DNA of 64,000 bases from contig NZ_CP012117.1 in the NCBI RefSeq assembly GCF_001678905.1, positions 1,116,001-1,180,000 of the forward strand. The letters are read 5' to 3'. This document shows positions 30,508 to 38,960 of the stretch, piece after piece. The notes beneath the pieces are model-generated. The model ran no database searches, was not told where the DNA came from, and worked only from the letters and a program-made list of their open reading frames with translations. The translations under genes were made by a program, and so were the position numbers. The DNA comes from Dermabacter vaginalis. GTDB taxonomy: Bacteria > Actinomycetota > Actinomycetes > Actinomycetales > Dermabacteraceae. Each line of letters begins with the position of its first letter. Positions within the stretch are counted from its first letter, which is position 1.

Positions 30508-31818
30508 GTGCCACCACATATTCCCGCCCCTTACCATTCGCGCGACATCGAGCGTTTCTTTCAAGAGCCCCCGAAGTCGCAAGCCCGCACGCCCTTTCAG
30601 CGCGACCGCGCACGGGTGCTGCATTCCTCGGCTCTCAGGCGCCTCGGGGCGAAGACGCAAGTGCTCGGCGCTGGCTCCAACGATTTTTCCCGCACGCGCC
30701 TCACACACTCGCTCGAGGTCGCGCAAGTCGGCCGCGACATTGCTCACGAGCTCGGCTGCGACCCAGACGTGGTGGATGCCGCGTGCCTCTCGCACGATCT
30801 CGGACACCCGCCTTTCGGGCACAACGGTGAACGTGTACTCAACGATCTCGCGAGCGATATCGGCGGGTTCGAAGGGAATGCGCAAACCTTGCGTTTACTC
30901 GCGAGGCTCGAGCCGAAGGTGCTCGGCGGTGAAAAAAGCTTCGGTCTCAACCTCACTCGCGCGGCTCTCGATGCCGCGATTAAGTATCCGTGGCGGCGCG
31001 CGAAGGGACCGAACCCCGATTCGCCAAAGTTCGGGGTGTACGAAGACGACCTGCCCGTGTACGAGTGGGCACGAGAGGGCGCACCCGAACATCGCAAGTG
31101 CCTTGAGGCGCAAGTCATGGATATTTCTGATGACATCGCCTACTCGGTGCACGACATTGAGGACGCGATCACGGGTGGCTCAATTACGCTCAGCGCCCTC
31201 AAAGATCCCCAAGAGCGCGCCGCCGCGCTGTACGTCGTGCAGGATTGGTATGCCCCGCACCTTTCCCTCGAGGAGCTGGATGTTGCGCTCACTCGGCTCG
31301 AAACCGGCACGGTGTGGCAATGGGAGTACTCGGGTGATCCCTTTTCCGCGGCGGCGCTCAAGGATATGAGCTCGCAACTCATCGGTCGTTTCGTGGGATC
31401 TGTCGTTGAGGCGACTCGAGCGGCGCACGGCGATCATGCCCTCGCACGCTTCGAGGGGAGCGTCGTGGTGCCCGAAGAAACGGAGCGGGAGATCTCGGTG
31501 CTCAAAGGCCTCGCCGCCGCCTACGTCATGTCGAGTAGGGCGCAGCAGGGTGTGTACGCGCTCCAGGAGCAGATCCTTAGCGATCTTTTCGCGCTCTTTC
31601 GCCGCACGGGAGCGGCGCACCTCGACCCCATCTTCACGGTGCTCTACGAGCGCGCGAACAGCCTCGAGGAGCGCGAGCGGGTTATCGTGGATCAGATCGC
31701 CTCGCTCACTGACGTCTCCGCCGTGCGCCTTCATTCTGAATTCTTCTCGGGGGCCTATTCGGACGCTCTCGCGGGCGATGTACCACTCCCGGGCTTTGGC
31801 CCGGAGATCCCCTTTTAG
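30508..31818 (+). CDS. dgt: Deoxyguanosinetriphosphate triphosphohydrolase
   Basis: 436 residues. HD-domain metal ligands in RLTHSLEVAQVGRDIA and SHDLGHPPFGHNGE, then DISDDIAYSVHD. Hydrolyses dNTPs to nucleosides and triphosphate. GTG 30508 follows the dus stop by 3 bp, with GGGAGG in the dus end as ribosome site. The dus-dgt-dnaG order is common in Actinobacteria. Confidence 0.94.
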   Translation: MPPHIPAPYHSRDIERFFQEPPKSQARTPFQRDRARVLHSSALRRLGAKTQVLGAGSNDFSRTRLTHSLEVAQVGRDIAHELGCDPDVVDAACLSHDLGHPPFGHNGERVLNDLASDIGGFEGNAQTLRLLARLEPKVLGGEKSFGLNLTRAALDAAIKYPWRRAKGPNPDSPKFGVYEDDLPVYEWAREGAPEHRKCLEAQVMDISDDIAYSVHDIEDAITGGSITLSALKDPQERAAALYVVQDWYAPHLSLEELDVALTRLETGTVWQWEYSGDPFSAAALKDMSSQLIGRFVGSVVEATRAAHGDHALARFEGSVVVPEETEREISVLKGLAAAYVMSSRAQQGVYALQEQILSDLFALFRRTGAAHLDPIFTVLYERANSLEERERVIVDQIASLTDVSAVRLHSEFFSGAYSDALAGDVPLPGFGPEIPF

Positions 31819-31836
31819 AGTGCGAGGAAGGTGCGC

Positions 31837-33843
31837 GTGAAAGGCCTCATTAAGCGCGAGGACATCGTGGCCGTGCGCGAGCGCGCGAACCTTGAAGAGA
31901 TCGTGTCCGAGCACGTGTCGCTCAGGAGCGCGGGCCTTGGCTCGATGAAAGGGTTGTGCCCCTTTCACGATGAAAAGACGCCGTCGTTCAACATTCGCCC
32001 CGCGATTGGCCGCTACCACTGCTTCGGCTGCGGCGAAGGCGGGGACGTGATCGAGTTCGTGCAAAAAATCAACCACATGAGCTTTACCGAGGCCGTCGAA
32101 TATCTTGCCTCGCGTTATGGTGTGCAGCTTCGCTACGAGGAATCTTCGTCGAGGGGCGATCGCGATTCGGGACCGCGTACCGACTTTGGTACCCGCCAAC
32201 GTTTGCTCGCCGCACACGAGGTCGCGGAGGAGTTCTTTCGTGAGCACCTCACGGGCCCCGAGGCTGAGACCGGGCGTCGTTTTCTCGCCGAGCGAGACTT
32301 CGGCCCTCGTGCCGCCGCTCATTTCGGTATCGGATTTGCCCCGCAAGGGTGGGACAACCTTACGCGGCACCTGCGCGGACGCGGCTTCACGGAAAAGGAA
32401 TTGACGCTGAGCGGGCTCGTTTCCGAAGGTCAGCGCGGCGTGTACGACCGATTCCGCGGCCGCCTCGTGTGGCCGATACGCGATGTGACGGGCAAAACGA
32501 TCGGCTTTGGAGCGCGCCGCCTTTTTGACGACGACAAGGGCCCGAAGTACCTCAACACCCCCGAGACCCCGATCTACAAGAAGTCGCAGGTCCTCTACGG
32601 TCTCGACCTCGCGCGAAAGAACATTTCCTCAAAGCGCCAGGTGGTCGTCATGGAAGGCTACACCGACGTGATGGCGGCGCATGCGGCCGGAATCGACACG
32701 GCCGTCGCCTCGTGCGGCACCGCGTTTGGTTCCGAGCACGTCACGCTCGTGCGCCGCATCATGGGAGATACGTCGGCGCTGAGCTCGCTGAACCTCGCGA
32801 GCGGCGCGGGCAGTGCTTTTGCCGGTGCTGGGGGAGAGGTGATCTTCACCTTCGACGGAGATGAAGCGGGCCAGAACGCCGCCCTCAAGGCATTCCGCGA
32901 GGACCAACGCTTTGTTGCCCAGACCTATGTCGCCGTGGACCCCCAAGGAATGGATCCGTGCGATATTCGCGTCAAGCGAGGGGAAGAAGCGCTCAAAGAC
33001 GTGATCGCTGCGCGCATTCCCATGTTCGAATTCGCGATCCGAGCGGCGCTGCGAAGCGTGGACCTCGATACAGCCGAGGGGCAGATCGCGGGGCTGCGCA
33101 TGGCCGCGCCGGTCGTGGCACAGATCCGTGATCACGCGCTTCGGCCCGAATACGCCCGCAGACTTTCGGGCTGGCTTGGCCTCGACGAGAGGACGGTGCA
33201 ACGAGCGGTTCAAGACGCGGGCAAGGCGGTCTATGAACAACGCCGGATTGCGCAGCAGGCGTCGGAAAACGCCCCGGAAGGCCCGGGTCACGGCAGTTCC
33301 GACGCTACCCACGCACCCGAGGAGTCTGAACCGTTACTGTCGCCCATTCGCCTGCGGGATATCACGCAAACGCGCGACCCGATCGAGGCGGCCGAGGTGC
33401 AGGCGCTCGCGCTCATGCTCCAAGCACCCTGGGCTGTCAGCATTGAAGACGTCCATGCTCTTCCCGATGAGCCTTTTCGCACCGTGACGCTTCAAAGTGT
33501 GTGGGATTGCGTGATTGCGACCGGTCTCTTTGACGACGCAGCCGAGAACAAGGTGAGCGTTCGCGCATTCGTCGAGGCAGTTATGGAAATCGCAGGGGAG
33601 CCGCTCAGGCCCCTCATCGGTGATCTTGCCTCATACCCGCTTCCCGCGCGCGACGAGCAACAGCTCAATCGCCTCGGTCCCGCGCTCATGCGGCGTCTCC
33701 AGCAATTGAGCTACACGCACGAGATCTCGGAGCTTCGCCGGAAACTCGGCAGGCTTACACCCGATCGGGATGCCGAGGAATTCCGCGCGACGATGACCGC
33801 GCTACAAGTAGCGCAGCAACGGCTCCGGGCGCTCAAGGAGTAG
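31837..33843 (+). CDS. dnaG: DNA primase
   Basis: 668 residues. CHC2 zinc finger near the N-terminus (CPFHDEKTPSF and YHCFGCGEGGD), RNA polymerase domain, Toprim core with EGYTDVMAAH and FTFDGDEAG, and a helicase-binding C-terminal domain. Synthesises replication primers. A Ser/Ala/Gly-rich insertion (about residues 311-330, between the conserved helix and the DGDEAG strand) is longer than usual. GTG 31837 is preferred since AGGAAGG ends 5 nt before it; GTG 31831 overlaps that site. Confidence 0.95.
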   Translation: MKGLIKREDIVAVRERANLEEIVSEHVSLRSAGLGSMKGLCPFHDEKTPSFNIRPAIGRYHCFGCGEGGDVIEFVQKINHMSFTEAVEYLASRYGVQLRYEESSSRGDRDSGPRTDFGTRQRLLAAHEVAEEFFREHLTGPEAETGRRFLAERDFGPRAAAHFGIGFAPQGWDNLTRHLRGRGFTEKELTLSGLVSEGQRGVYDRFRGRLVWPIRDVTGKTIGFGARRLFDDDKGPKYLNTPETPIYKKSQVLYGLDLARKNISSKRQVVVMEGYTDVMAAHAAGIDTAVASCGTAFGSEHVTLVRRIMGDTSALSSLNLASGAGSAFAGAGGEVIFTFDGDEAGQNAALKAFREDQRFVAQTYVAVDPQGMDPCDIRVKRGEEALKDVIAARIPMFEFAIRAALRSVDLDTAEGQIAGLRMAAPVVAQIRDHALRPEYARRLSGWLGLDERTVQRAVQDAGKAVYEQRRIAQQASENAPEGPGHGSSDATHAPEESEPLLSPIRLRDITQTRDPIEAAEVQALALMLQAPWAVSIEDVHALPDEPFRTVTLQSVWDCVIATGLFDDAAENKVSVRAFVEAVMEIAGEPLRPLIGDLASYPLPARDEQQLNRLGPALMRRLQQLSYTHEISELRRKLGRLTPDRDAEEFRATMTALQVAQQRLRALKE

Positions 33844-33874
33844 GGGAGACGCGCAGTCGTCGGCCAACTCACAA

Positions 33875-34366
33875 CTAGCCGACGAGGTGGAGGCGGCGAG
33901 GCTCCTCACCGCTTGCGGCGGCGCGGAAGCTCTCCAGTTCATGATCCCAGGCCTCGCCGAGGGCCTTACCGATCTCATGGTCGATGCGGGCGGCGTCGCC
34001 AGACCCTGCCGCGAGGCAATAGCGGATGCGATCCTCGGTGAGGGTGACGTTGCCCGCGGCGTCGATTGCTGCGTGGTGAATGCCGAGCGAAGGCGTGTAC
34101 ATCCAGCGCGAGCCTTCTTCCCCGACGCTCGGTTCTTGCGTGACTTCGAAGCGCACGCCGTCCCACCCTCGAAGCGCAGTCGCGAGGCGTGCGCCCGTTC
34201 CTTCGGGGCCGGTCCAGTTGATCCCCATGCGCAGCTGCGAGGGGTCGCCTTCGTGGCGATGCCACTTGACGCGCACGGGCACGCCAAGAACTCCGCTGAC
34301 GGCCCATTCAAGGTGAGGTGCAAGGGCACGCGACACGGAGTGGATTGTGAGGGTTCCACGAGCCAT
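33875..34366 (-). CDS. DUF3145 family protein
   Basis: 163 residues, starting MARGTLTIHSVSRALAPHLEW and ending RRLHLVG; the central part has GWDGVRFEVTQEPSVGEEG and SRWMYTPSLGIHHAAIDAAG. This matches the actinobacterial DUF3145 family, function unknown. ATG 34366 follows AAAGG by 6 nt; longer in-frame extension upstream lacks such a site. Converges with dnaG. Confidence 0.82.
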   Translation of the reverse strand: MARGTLTIHSVSRALAPHLEWAVSGVLGVPVRVKWHRHEGDPSQLRMGINWTGPEGTGARLATALRGWDGVRFEVTQEPSVGEEGSRWMYTPSLGIHHAAIDAAGNVTLTEDRIRYCLAAGSGDAARIDHEIGKALGEAWDHELESFRAAASGEEPRRLHLVG

Positions 34367-34451
34367 GGGCTTACCTTTCGTATCAATCGAAACGTCTTCC
34401 CCACGATTCGCGTTGATACCTGTTGCGGCCTGGCTCGGGCCTCTGAACAGT

Positions 34452-34937
34452 CTAGAGGGTTTCGCGGATTGCCCGCAATGCCTTCTTCTTTTCGCTCTTC
34501 TCGAGGCCATCGATGTAGAGGGCGCCATCGAGGTGACCAACCTCGTGCTGAATGAGGCGCGCGACGATGCCTTCGCCTTCGAGCGTGACCTTCTTGCCGT
34601 CAAGGTCGATGCCCTCGCACGCGGCTTTCGCCGAACGCTCACGTTCGAACCAAAGCCCAGGCACGGAGAGGCAGCCCTCGTCGCCGCCTTGCTTCTCGTC
34701 CGAAAGGTACGTGATGACGGGATTGAGGATGTATCCGAGCTCGCCATCGATATTCCATGAGAAGGCCCTGAGGCTCACGCCAATCTGATTGGCGGCGAGG
34801 CCGGCGCGGCCCTCCTCGTTGACGTTTTCGAGGAGATCATCCACGAGGGCACGCACGCCGGGCGTGATCTCCTTAATCGGATCGCATTCGGTGCGCAGAA
34901 CCGGATCGCCAACGACGCGGATATCGCGTTTCGCCAT
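34452..34937 (-). CDS. def: Peptide deformylase
   Basis: 161 residues with motif [11 protein letters not shown], motif [10 protein letters not shown] and motif [12 protein letters not shown]; Cys of EGCLS and both His of HEVGH bind the catalytic metal. Motif III has Gly where most homologues have Asp (HEXDH). Removes the formyl group from nascent proteins. The ATG overlaps the OsmC stop (TAATG), so the two genes are coupled. Confidence 0.94.
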   Translation of the reverse strand: MAKRDIRVVGDPVLRTECDPIKEITPGVRALVDDLLENVNEEGRAGLAANQIGVSLRAFSWNIDGELGYILNPVITYLSDEKQGGDEGCLSVPGLWFERERSAKAACEGIDLDGKKVTLEGEGIVARLIQHEVGHLDGALYIDGLEKSEKKKALRAIRETL

Positions 34938-35425
34938 TACTTCTCCTCCTCGTGGGATGCGGCGGCCTCAGGCTCGCCAGCGTCGCTGATTGTGTGGCGC
35001 ACCTCAGCGCCCGGAACAACGGTGCGTTGAATCGTGCACGCAGCTTCAATGACACGGTCGATCACGGACGCGAGCTTTTCTCGCTCGCGCTCGTCGAGAC
35101 CGGAAAGATCCAACTGAATCGACTCGTCAATGACATGGTAGCGGTCGTCCTTCTCCTCGGACGTACCGTGCGCATAGAGCCTCGCCGCGAAGTCTTCACC
35201 GAGACGACGCGCCACCGCGTGATCCATCGACATGCCCGCGCACCCAATGAGGGCAAGCTTCAAAAGCTCACCGGGGCTTACGCGTCCATCCTCAAGCCCG
35301 ATGGGGATCTCGACCCCACTTTGCGTGCGGCCGACAAACTGGCGCGTCGCGACCCTATCGACCCACACGCTGCCGGGACCGAAGCCCTCGGGGCGCTCGA
35401 ACGTCTCGGGCGAGTGAACGCTCAT
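34937..35425 (-). CDS. OsmC/Ohr family protein
   Basis: 162 residues with the two redox cysteines of the OsmC fold, in [11 protein letters not shown] and ACTIQRTV, and a Ser/Glu-rich tail. Family members reduce organic hydroperoxides with thiol or lipoyl donors. ATG 35425 follows GGAAGGAAG by about 7 nt. First gene before def; a tRNA-Asn gene lies upstream. Confidence 0.85.
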   Translation of the reverse strand: MSVHSPETFERPEGFGPGSVWVDRVATRQFVGRTQSGVEIPIGLEDGRVSPGELLKLALIGCAGMSMDHAVARRLGEDFAARLYAHGTSEEKDDRYHVIDESIQLDLSGLDEREREKLASVIDRVIEAACTIQRTVVPGAEVRHTISDAGEPEAAASHEEEK

Positions 35426-35470
35426 AGGTGACTTCCTTCCAGCCGCGAGCGGCTTTTCGCCGCTTTTCGA

Positions 35471-35503
35471 AAAATGAAGGCCCCGGGTTTCCCCGGGGCC
35501 TTC
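35471..35503 (-). terminator. Rho-independent terminator after tRNA-Asn
   Basis: GAAGGCCCCGGG (35476-35487) pairs with CCCGGGGCCTTC (35492-35503) around TTTC. On the minus strand the stem is followed by ATTTTTCG, so it ends transcription of the tRNA-Asn gene. Confidence 0.9.
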
Positions 35504-35508
35504 GGTTG

Positions 35509-35581
35509 CTCCCCCAATTGGACTTGAACCAATAACCCTTCGATTAACAGTCGAATGCTCTGCCGATTGAGCTATGGGGGA
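35509..35581 (-). tRNA. tRNA-Asn (anticodon GTT)
   Basis: 73-nt cloverleaf: acceptor TCCCCCA/TGGGGGA, D arm with AGCTCAATCGGCAGAGC, anticodon loop CTGTTAA within TCGA stems, T arm GGTTCAAGTCC and discriminator G. CCA is not encoded. A TAATGT box with TTGGCG 19 nt upstream may be its promoter. Confidence 0.95.
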
Positions 35582-35689
35582 TCGACTCGAAATACATTAG
35601 CAGCGACCGCCCTCAGATCGCCAATTCAGAGGCCAGATCCGGCCAGGATGTGCCAAAGGCCACGCTGGCGCCCGCCACGGAGCCTCAAC

Positions 35690-35719
35690 TTTCCAAGGAA
35701 CCCCCCGAGCGGCGATAAT
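35690..35719 (+). promoter_or_regulatory. Promoter of the CAT-anticodon tRNA
   Basis: TTTCCA (35690-35695), 18-nt spacer, GATAAT (35714-35719), 13 nt before the tRNA 5' end. Position and hexamers fit a sigma-70-type tRNA promoter. Confidence 0.55.
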
Positions 35720-35732
35720 GGAGCGCGCATAC

Positions 35733-35809
35733 GGGCCCGTAGCTCAGTCGGTTAGAGCACCGGACTCATAATCCGTCGGTCGTGGGTTCAAGCCCCACCG
35801 GGCCTACCA
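35733..35809 (+). tRNA. tRNA with CAT anticodon (tRNA-Met elongator, or tRNA-Ile2)
   Basis: 77-nt cloverleaf with encoded CCA. Acceptor GGGCCCG pairs with CGGGCCT (one G-U), anticodon stem-loop GGACTCATAATCC, T arm GTGGGTTCAAGCCCCAC, discriminator A. The anticodon CAT can be Met or lysidine-modified Ile; the stem GGACT..AATCC looks Met-like, but I cannot decide. Its 3' half is the integration site of the downstream island. Confidence 0.92.
35771..35807 (+). repeat. attL: 37-bp core in the tRNA 3' half
   Basis: The tRNA segment from ATCCGTCGGTCG to GGGCCTAC recurs at 43941-43977 in the same orientation with only two differences, both in the T-arm stem (see attR). The integrase gene lies directly downstream, as expected for a tRNA-targeting element. 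Confidence 0.82.
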
Positions 35810-35881
35810 TATGCCCAGGTCACACCGTGTTTTTGGGCGTTTTTCGGCTTGATTTTTCGCGAAATCTTGCTGATCGTCCGC

Positions 35882-36973
35882 TTATTGTCCGTTTTGGTTT
35901 TGCTGCAACGCTTCCAGGGCACGCTGGGGCACACCGTGGGTGGAGTAGTGGCGCTCTGCCACTTGGATGGTGTTCCCCATGAGGGATTCACGATCCATTC
36001 GTGAAAGGCCTGACTCTTCTAACCTGCGTTCAACAATGCGGCGGAAAGTATGTGAACTCATCTCTGGGTGCCCGGCATCGGATAGTGTGCGTCTAAGTGA
36101 CCGGGTGAGGGCGCGGGGGTCGGGGACGTTACCGGTTCGAGCCGTGGCGAAGACAAACTCCATTTCAGCATCTGTTGCTCCAGGCCTCATGCGCAGTGAA
36201 AGCTGCCGTTTGAGCACTTCGCACGCTTGCTGCGTGAGCGGGATAGAGCGGTAGGAGAGCTTCGACTTCAGCCGAGGCTCCCATCGACGCTCGCCATCTT
36301 CTGTATGGATCTGGCCGCGCAGGTGGATCGCTGGCGGGTCAGTTTTAAGATCGACGTCTTGCCAGCGCAGCCCGGCGATTTCTCCGATACGGCAGCCGGT
36401 TTGGAGAAGCAGCATGATGGCGTCAGAGGAGTTATTACCTTGGGCGCGCGGGTCATTCATCACCGTATCCATGAGGGTCGCGATTTCCTCATCGGTGTAG
36501 GCGCGGTCTTTATGAACCACCTGCGGGTTTTTGCTGACTGCGCCGTCGCGGGGAAGGCGTAGCCGGTCAAGTGGTGATGGTGGCGGGGTGTCGGTTACAT
36601 CGCCATCGGCGATCTCCCATAGTTTTCGCCAGATTGTCAGGACGTGCTTGCGCTCGCCCGTCAGCCTTTCGCGACCAAGGCGCAGCAGCTCGTCGGTGAG
36701 CTGGTTTCTCGTGATGTCGTCGATCTTGAGGTCGGCGAGCGGGCTATTGAGTGCGTAGGTTTTTGCTGTGTAGCGATATTTCGTTCTCGTGGCGCTGGAG
36801 CGTTCGCGCTCGAGAACACCTGCGTCGATTCCATCAAGGTAGCGCTGCGCGTACTCACCGAGGGGCTGTCGAGAAGAGCGCTCCTCGATTTCTCGCGCAA
36901 GCTTCTCTTCTGCCTCGCGCATTTTGAGCTTGATCCGGTGTTCGATCGCGCCTTTCGTAGGGCCCGAGACCAT
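35882..36973 (-). CDS. Tyrosine recombinase (site-specific integrase), N-terminally truncated frame
   Basis: 363 residues. Core-binding SAM-like domain (about 40-135) and catalytic domain with the tyrosine recombinase residues: Arg in TGCRIGEIAGLRW, His-X-X-Arg in HTFRR, and the nucleophile in AERHYSTHG near the C-terminus. The ATG at 36973 (MVSGPTKGAIEHR) lies inside what is normally the arm-binding domain; the missing residues are encoded just upstream in another frame (37018-37146). As it stands the protein lacks its arm-binding domain and excision is doubtful. The stop is 72 bp from the tRNA, the standard geometry. Confidence 0.85.
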   Translation of the reverse strand: MVSGPTKGAIEHRIKLKMREAEEKLAREIEERSSRQPLGEYAQRYLDGIDAGVLERERSSATRTKYRYTAKTYALNSPLADLKIDDITRNQLTDELLRLGRERLTGERKHVLTIWRKLWEIADGDVTDTPPPSPLDRLRLPRDGAVSKNPQVVHKDRAYTDEEIATLMDTVMNDPRAQGNNSSDAIMLLLQTGCRIGEIAGLRWQDVDLKTDPPAIHLRGQIHTEDGERRWEPRLKSKLSYRSIPLTQQACEVLKRQLSLRMRPGATDAEMEFVFATARTGNVPDPRALTRSLRRTLSDAGHPEMSSHTFRRIVERRLEESGLSRMDRESLMGNTIQVAERHYSTHGVPQRALEALQQNQNGQ

Positions 36974-37017
36974 GAACCGGACATCTCTGCCGTTGCTGAG
37001 TTTTGCGCGCGCTCTAG

Positions 37018-37146
37018 CCCGACGCGGAAGAGAGGAAGGCTTGACCCCTTGAGCTTCGCCTCCTCCTCAATGACCCATTTCCCTTCGAGCTTCACCTGGT
37101 GCGAGATGGTTCCGATTTCTCCGGGCGCGAGGGACTGGCGTGGTAT
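37018..37146 (-). pseudogene. 5' fragment of the island integrase, out of frame
   Basis: Upstream of the integrase frame, a second frame reads PRQSLAPGEIGTISHQV then KLEGKWVIEEEAKLKGSSLPLFRV, typical of an integrase arm-binding domain. Adding one base near 37020 would join it to RARAKLSNGRDVRFMVSGP of the main frame. The likely start position (37144-37146) reads ATA, 8 nt after GGAG, and an in-frame stop lies just upstream. Both defects suggest decay; a sequencing error could explain only the frameshift. Confidence 0.6.
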
Positions 37147-37258
37147 GGCTGTACTCCAGGTGGATCAAGGCAAGGTCGCTCTTAGTCTCTCACCACGAGA
37201 AGGCTTCTAGCCCTTGGCGGTACACAAAATTGCATCGGCCAGTTTGAAAGGAAGCGTC

Positions 37259-37540
37259 ATGGGATACCGCAAAAACCGCGACAGTAACGGAAAGCGTCGC
37301 TGTCCAAGCGGCAAAGTTATCTACGGATCGCGTGGCGAGGTGCAAAAAGCGCTCGACAACGGGCGATGGGTTGGCAAGTCTGGCCTGCACAAACACCCCC
37401 AGGAAGCCTATTTCTGCAAACAGCGCAAGCGGTGGCACCTGACGAGCATGACGCCGGAGCAGTCTCAGGCGTGGCTTGAGCGCCAGCGGCGTAAGCGTGA
37501 AAGGGAAAACCGTCGGCTTGATTTAGCTTTGGAGCGCTAG
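37259..37540 (+). CDS. Small basic phage-like protein, hypothetical
   Basis: 93 residues, strongly basic. RRCPSGKVIYGSRGEVQKAL and AYFCKQRKRWHLTS resemble the small conserved proteins of actinobacterial prophages that pair two Cys-containing motifs, perhaps a degenerate zinc ribbon (only one Cys is left in each). The C-terminus is a charged helix. ATG 37259 follows AAGGA by 6 nt. Lies between integrase (opposite strand) and the IS3 element. Function unknown. Confidence 0.65.
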   Translation: MGYRKNRDSNGKRRCPSGKVIYGSRGEVQKALDNGRWVGKSGLHKHPQEAYFCKQRKRWHLTSMTPEQSQAWLERQRRKRERENRRLDLALER

Positions 37541-37612
37541 AACCCCTGGAAGGCCGGAGGTTGTGAAGCGTCCTGGATTTAGTTCTTACCTCAGCTAAGG
37601 AAGGATTGAACT

Positions 37613-37954
37613 ATGCCTAGAAGGTATTCCGTCGAGTTCAAGGAGAAGGCGGTCCATCAGATCATCGAAATGGTCCGCTTGGAGTCTTGCTCACTGCAAC
37701 GCGCCTACACGGAGGTTGGTGAGCTCCTTGGAGTATCTCACCACACGTTGCGGGCTTGGTACCGTGACAGCGCTTCAGTACGTGATGACTCTGACGCTTC
37801 AGGCGGCGAGACAATGGAAGAAGAGCTCAAGCGTCTGCGCCGTGAAAACCGCGAGTTGAAACGAGCAAACGGGATTCTTAAGACTGCTTCGGTTTTTTCG
37901 CAGCGGAACTCGACCGACCCACGACCAAATGATCTCCTACATCGACACGTATAA
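37613..37954 (+). CDS. IS3-family transposase OrfA
   Basis: 113 residues with a helix-turn-helix (RRYSVEFKEKAVHQIIEMV, then GVSHHTLRAWYRD) and a leucine zipper (EEELKRLRRENRELKRANGIL). Binds the element ends. In IS3 elements OrfAB forms by frameshifting before orfB; the run GGTTTTTTC at about 37888-37896 is a plausible slippery site. OrfB is destroyed, so the element cannot move by itself. Confidence 0.85.
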   Translation: MPRRYSVEFKEKAVHQIIEMVRLESCSLQRAYTEVGELLGVSHHTLRAWYRDSASVRDDSDASGGETMEEELKRLRRENRELKRANGILKTASVFSQRNSTDPRPNDLLHRHV

Positions 37955-38018
37955 AGATCAGTTTGGGGTCGAGGCCATCTGCCGAGTCCTTAAACAAGCA
38001 GATCGTGGATTCATTACT
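37929..38018 (+). pseudogene. IS3 transposase OrfB, 5' part (broken by insertion)
   Basis: The frame from ATG 37929 reads MISYIDTYKDQFGVEAICRV and LKQADRGFIT, the normal OrfB start, and is cut at 38018 where the ISL3-type end GGCTCTTC begins. It continues at 40621. Confidence 0.8.
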
Positions 38019-38074
38019 GGCTCTTCAGAGCTGAGTGTGGGCGCGCCGGTGGTGCGGGGTAGCTGGAGGTAGGC

Positions 38075-38135
38075 GTCGAGGTCCCCGATGATGAGCGGAC
38101 TCTTACCTCTGCTCGCACCAAGGACCTCGACAATG
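38075..38135 (+). promoter_or_regulatory. Inverted repeat before the start of the remnant ISL3 transposase
   Basis: GTCGAGGTCC (38075-38084) and GGACCTCGAC (38122-38131) form a perfect 10-bp inverted repeat that ends one base before the ATG at 38133. The reading frame (MLNSTCATPSS) is lost after a few codons. The same repeat sits before the intact transposase at 39277. Confidence 0.6.
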
Positions 38136-38200
38136 CTGAACTCTACGTGCGCTACACCCTCATCTGGGAAGAGCCTCTTAAGGGCGTGGAGGTTGGAGGT

Positions 38201-38380
38201 CTGACGGTGGGTGGGCTTGGATGCCTCGAGCCCGGGGCGCTCGACGCGCCAAAGTCCGCGGCCGCCGGCCTGGATCGCTCACAGGTCACCGGAGCGGACG
38301 AGTGCGTAGGGCTGGGAGCGGCCAATGGACATGATGGTCTGCACGCCCTCCAGCGTCATGAAGAGGGGCGTGGCGGTCAC
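38201..38380 (-). pseudogene. Helix-turn-helix (excisionase-like) protein with an internal stop
   Basis: From GTG 38380 the minus strand reads TATPLFMTLEGVQTIMSIGRS, QPYALVRSGDL, a TGA stop, then AIQAGGRGLWRVERPGLEA. This is the pattern of small actinobacterial HTH/excisionase-type DNA-binding proteins, where an Arg (CGA) is expected at the stop; a single C-to-T change explains it. The 3' end is fused to IS remnant sequence, so its end is approximate. Confidence 0.5.
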
Positions 38381-38400
38381 CGGCTCTCTGGAGGGCCTGA

Positions 38401-38622
38401 TTACTCGGGGATCTCGCTGAGTTGGGCCTCAATCCGATCCAACCGCTCGGTGATGTTGCTTAGGTGCTCCACGATGAGTTGGTTCGAACCATCGATCGCC
38501 GTCGCTGTTTCGCGTCGTGCGCTGGTGACGGTGCCTACCACCCAGACGGTAAGAACAACGAAGATCGCGAGTGGTATTGCGGCGGCGAGGATGACAACAA
38601 ATACGGTAGTGGTAAGTGTCAT
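38401..38622 (-). CDS. Small membrane protein with C-terminal coiled coil
   Basis: 73 residues: one hydrophobic segment (about 3-30, TVFVVILAAAIPLAIFVVL) then a charged helix with heptads (EHLSNITERLDRIEAQLSEI). ATG 38622 is preceded by GGAAAGGG. It starts 14 bp after the ArsR-like gene and is surely co-transcribed with it. No family recognised; perhaps a membrane partner controlled by the regulator. Confidence 0.65.
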   Translation of the reverse strand: MTLTTTVFVVILAAAIPLAIFVVLTVWVVGTVTSARRETATAIDGSNQLIVEHLSNITERLDRIEAQLSEIPE

Positions 38623-38636
38623 GAAGATTCCCTTTC

Positions 38637-38927
38637 CTATTCTTGATTAATCAGGCGCACAATGTGGTCTGGAGTTATTTCAAGCTGAAACGGAGCGACC
38701 CAGTAGTGTTTCCTCACTCGGCTCTCTCCGAGCTGTTCCAGGCCGCTCTCGATGAGTCGAGCAGCTTCCAAGCGGTTGAGGTGCTGGTAGAGCAGTGGCC
38801 GAGACATCCCGAGTCGGCGGGCCAGCTCACTGACATGGGTCGACTCCGTCTCTAGAGAGGCGATAATTCGCAACCGAGGCTCACTTCCGAGAGCGCTGAG
38901 TATCTGAGCGAGCCGTGCTGCGTCCAT
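38637..38927 (-). CDS. ArsR-like winged helix transcriptional regulator
   Basis: 96 residues. Winged helix with LAQILSALGSEPRLRIIASL, then VSELARRLGMSRPLLYQHLNRLEAARLI and a C-terminal strand HYWVAPFQLEITPDHIVRL. There are no cysteines, so it is not a classical metal sensor. ATG 38927 is preceded by GGAGGGG. An 18-bp palindrome over its -10 region (38961-38978) is the probable operator. Passenger of the ISL3-type transposon, followed by a small membrane protein. Confidence 0.78.
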   Translation of the reverse strand: MDAARLAQILSALGSEPRLRIIASLETESTHVSELARRLGMSRPLLYQHLNRLEAARLIESGLEQLGESRVRKHYWVAPFQLEITPDHIVRLINQE

Positions 38928-38960
38928 TACCCCTCCGGATCGTAATCGAACGATGTCAGG

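Noticed and set aside
35877-35890. Possibility that the CAT tRNA is an intact host gene unrelated to the island
   Set aside because: The integrase abuts it and a 37-bp copy of its 3' end marks the far border, which is best explained by integration.
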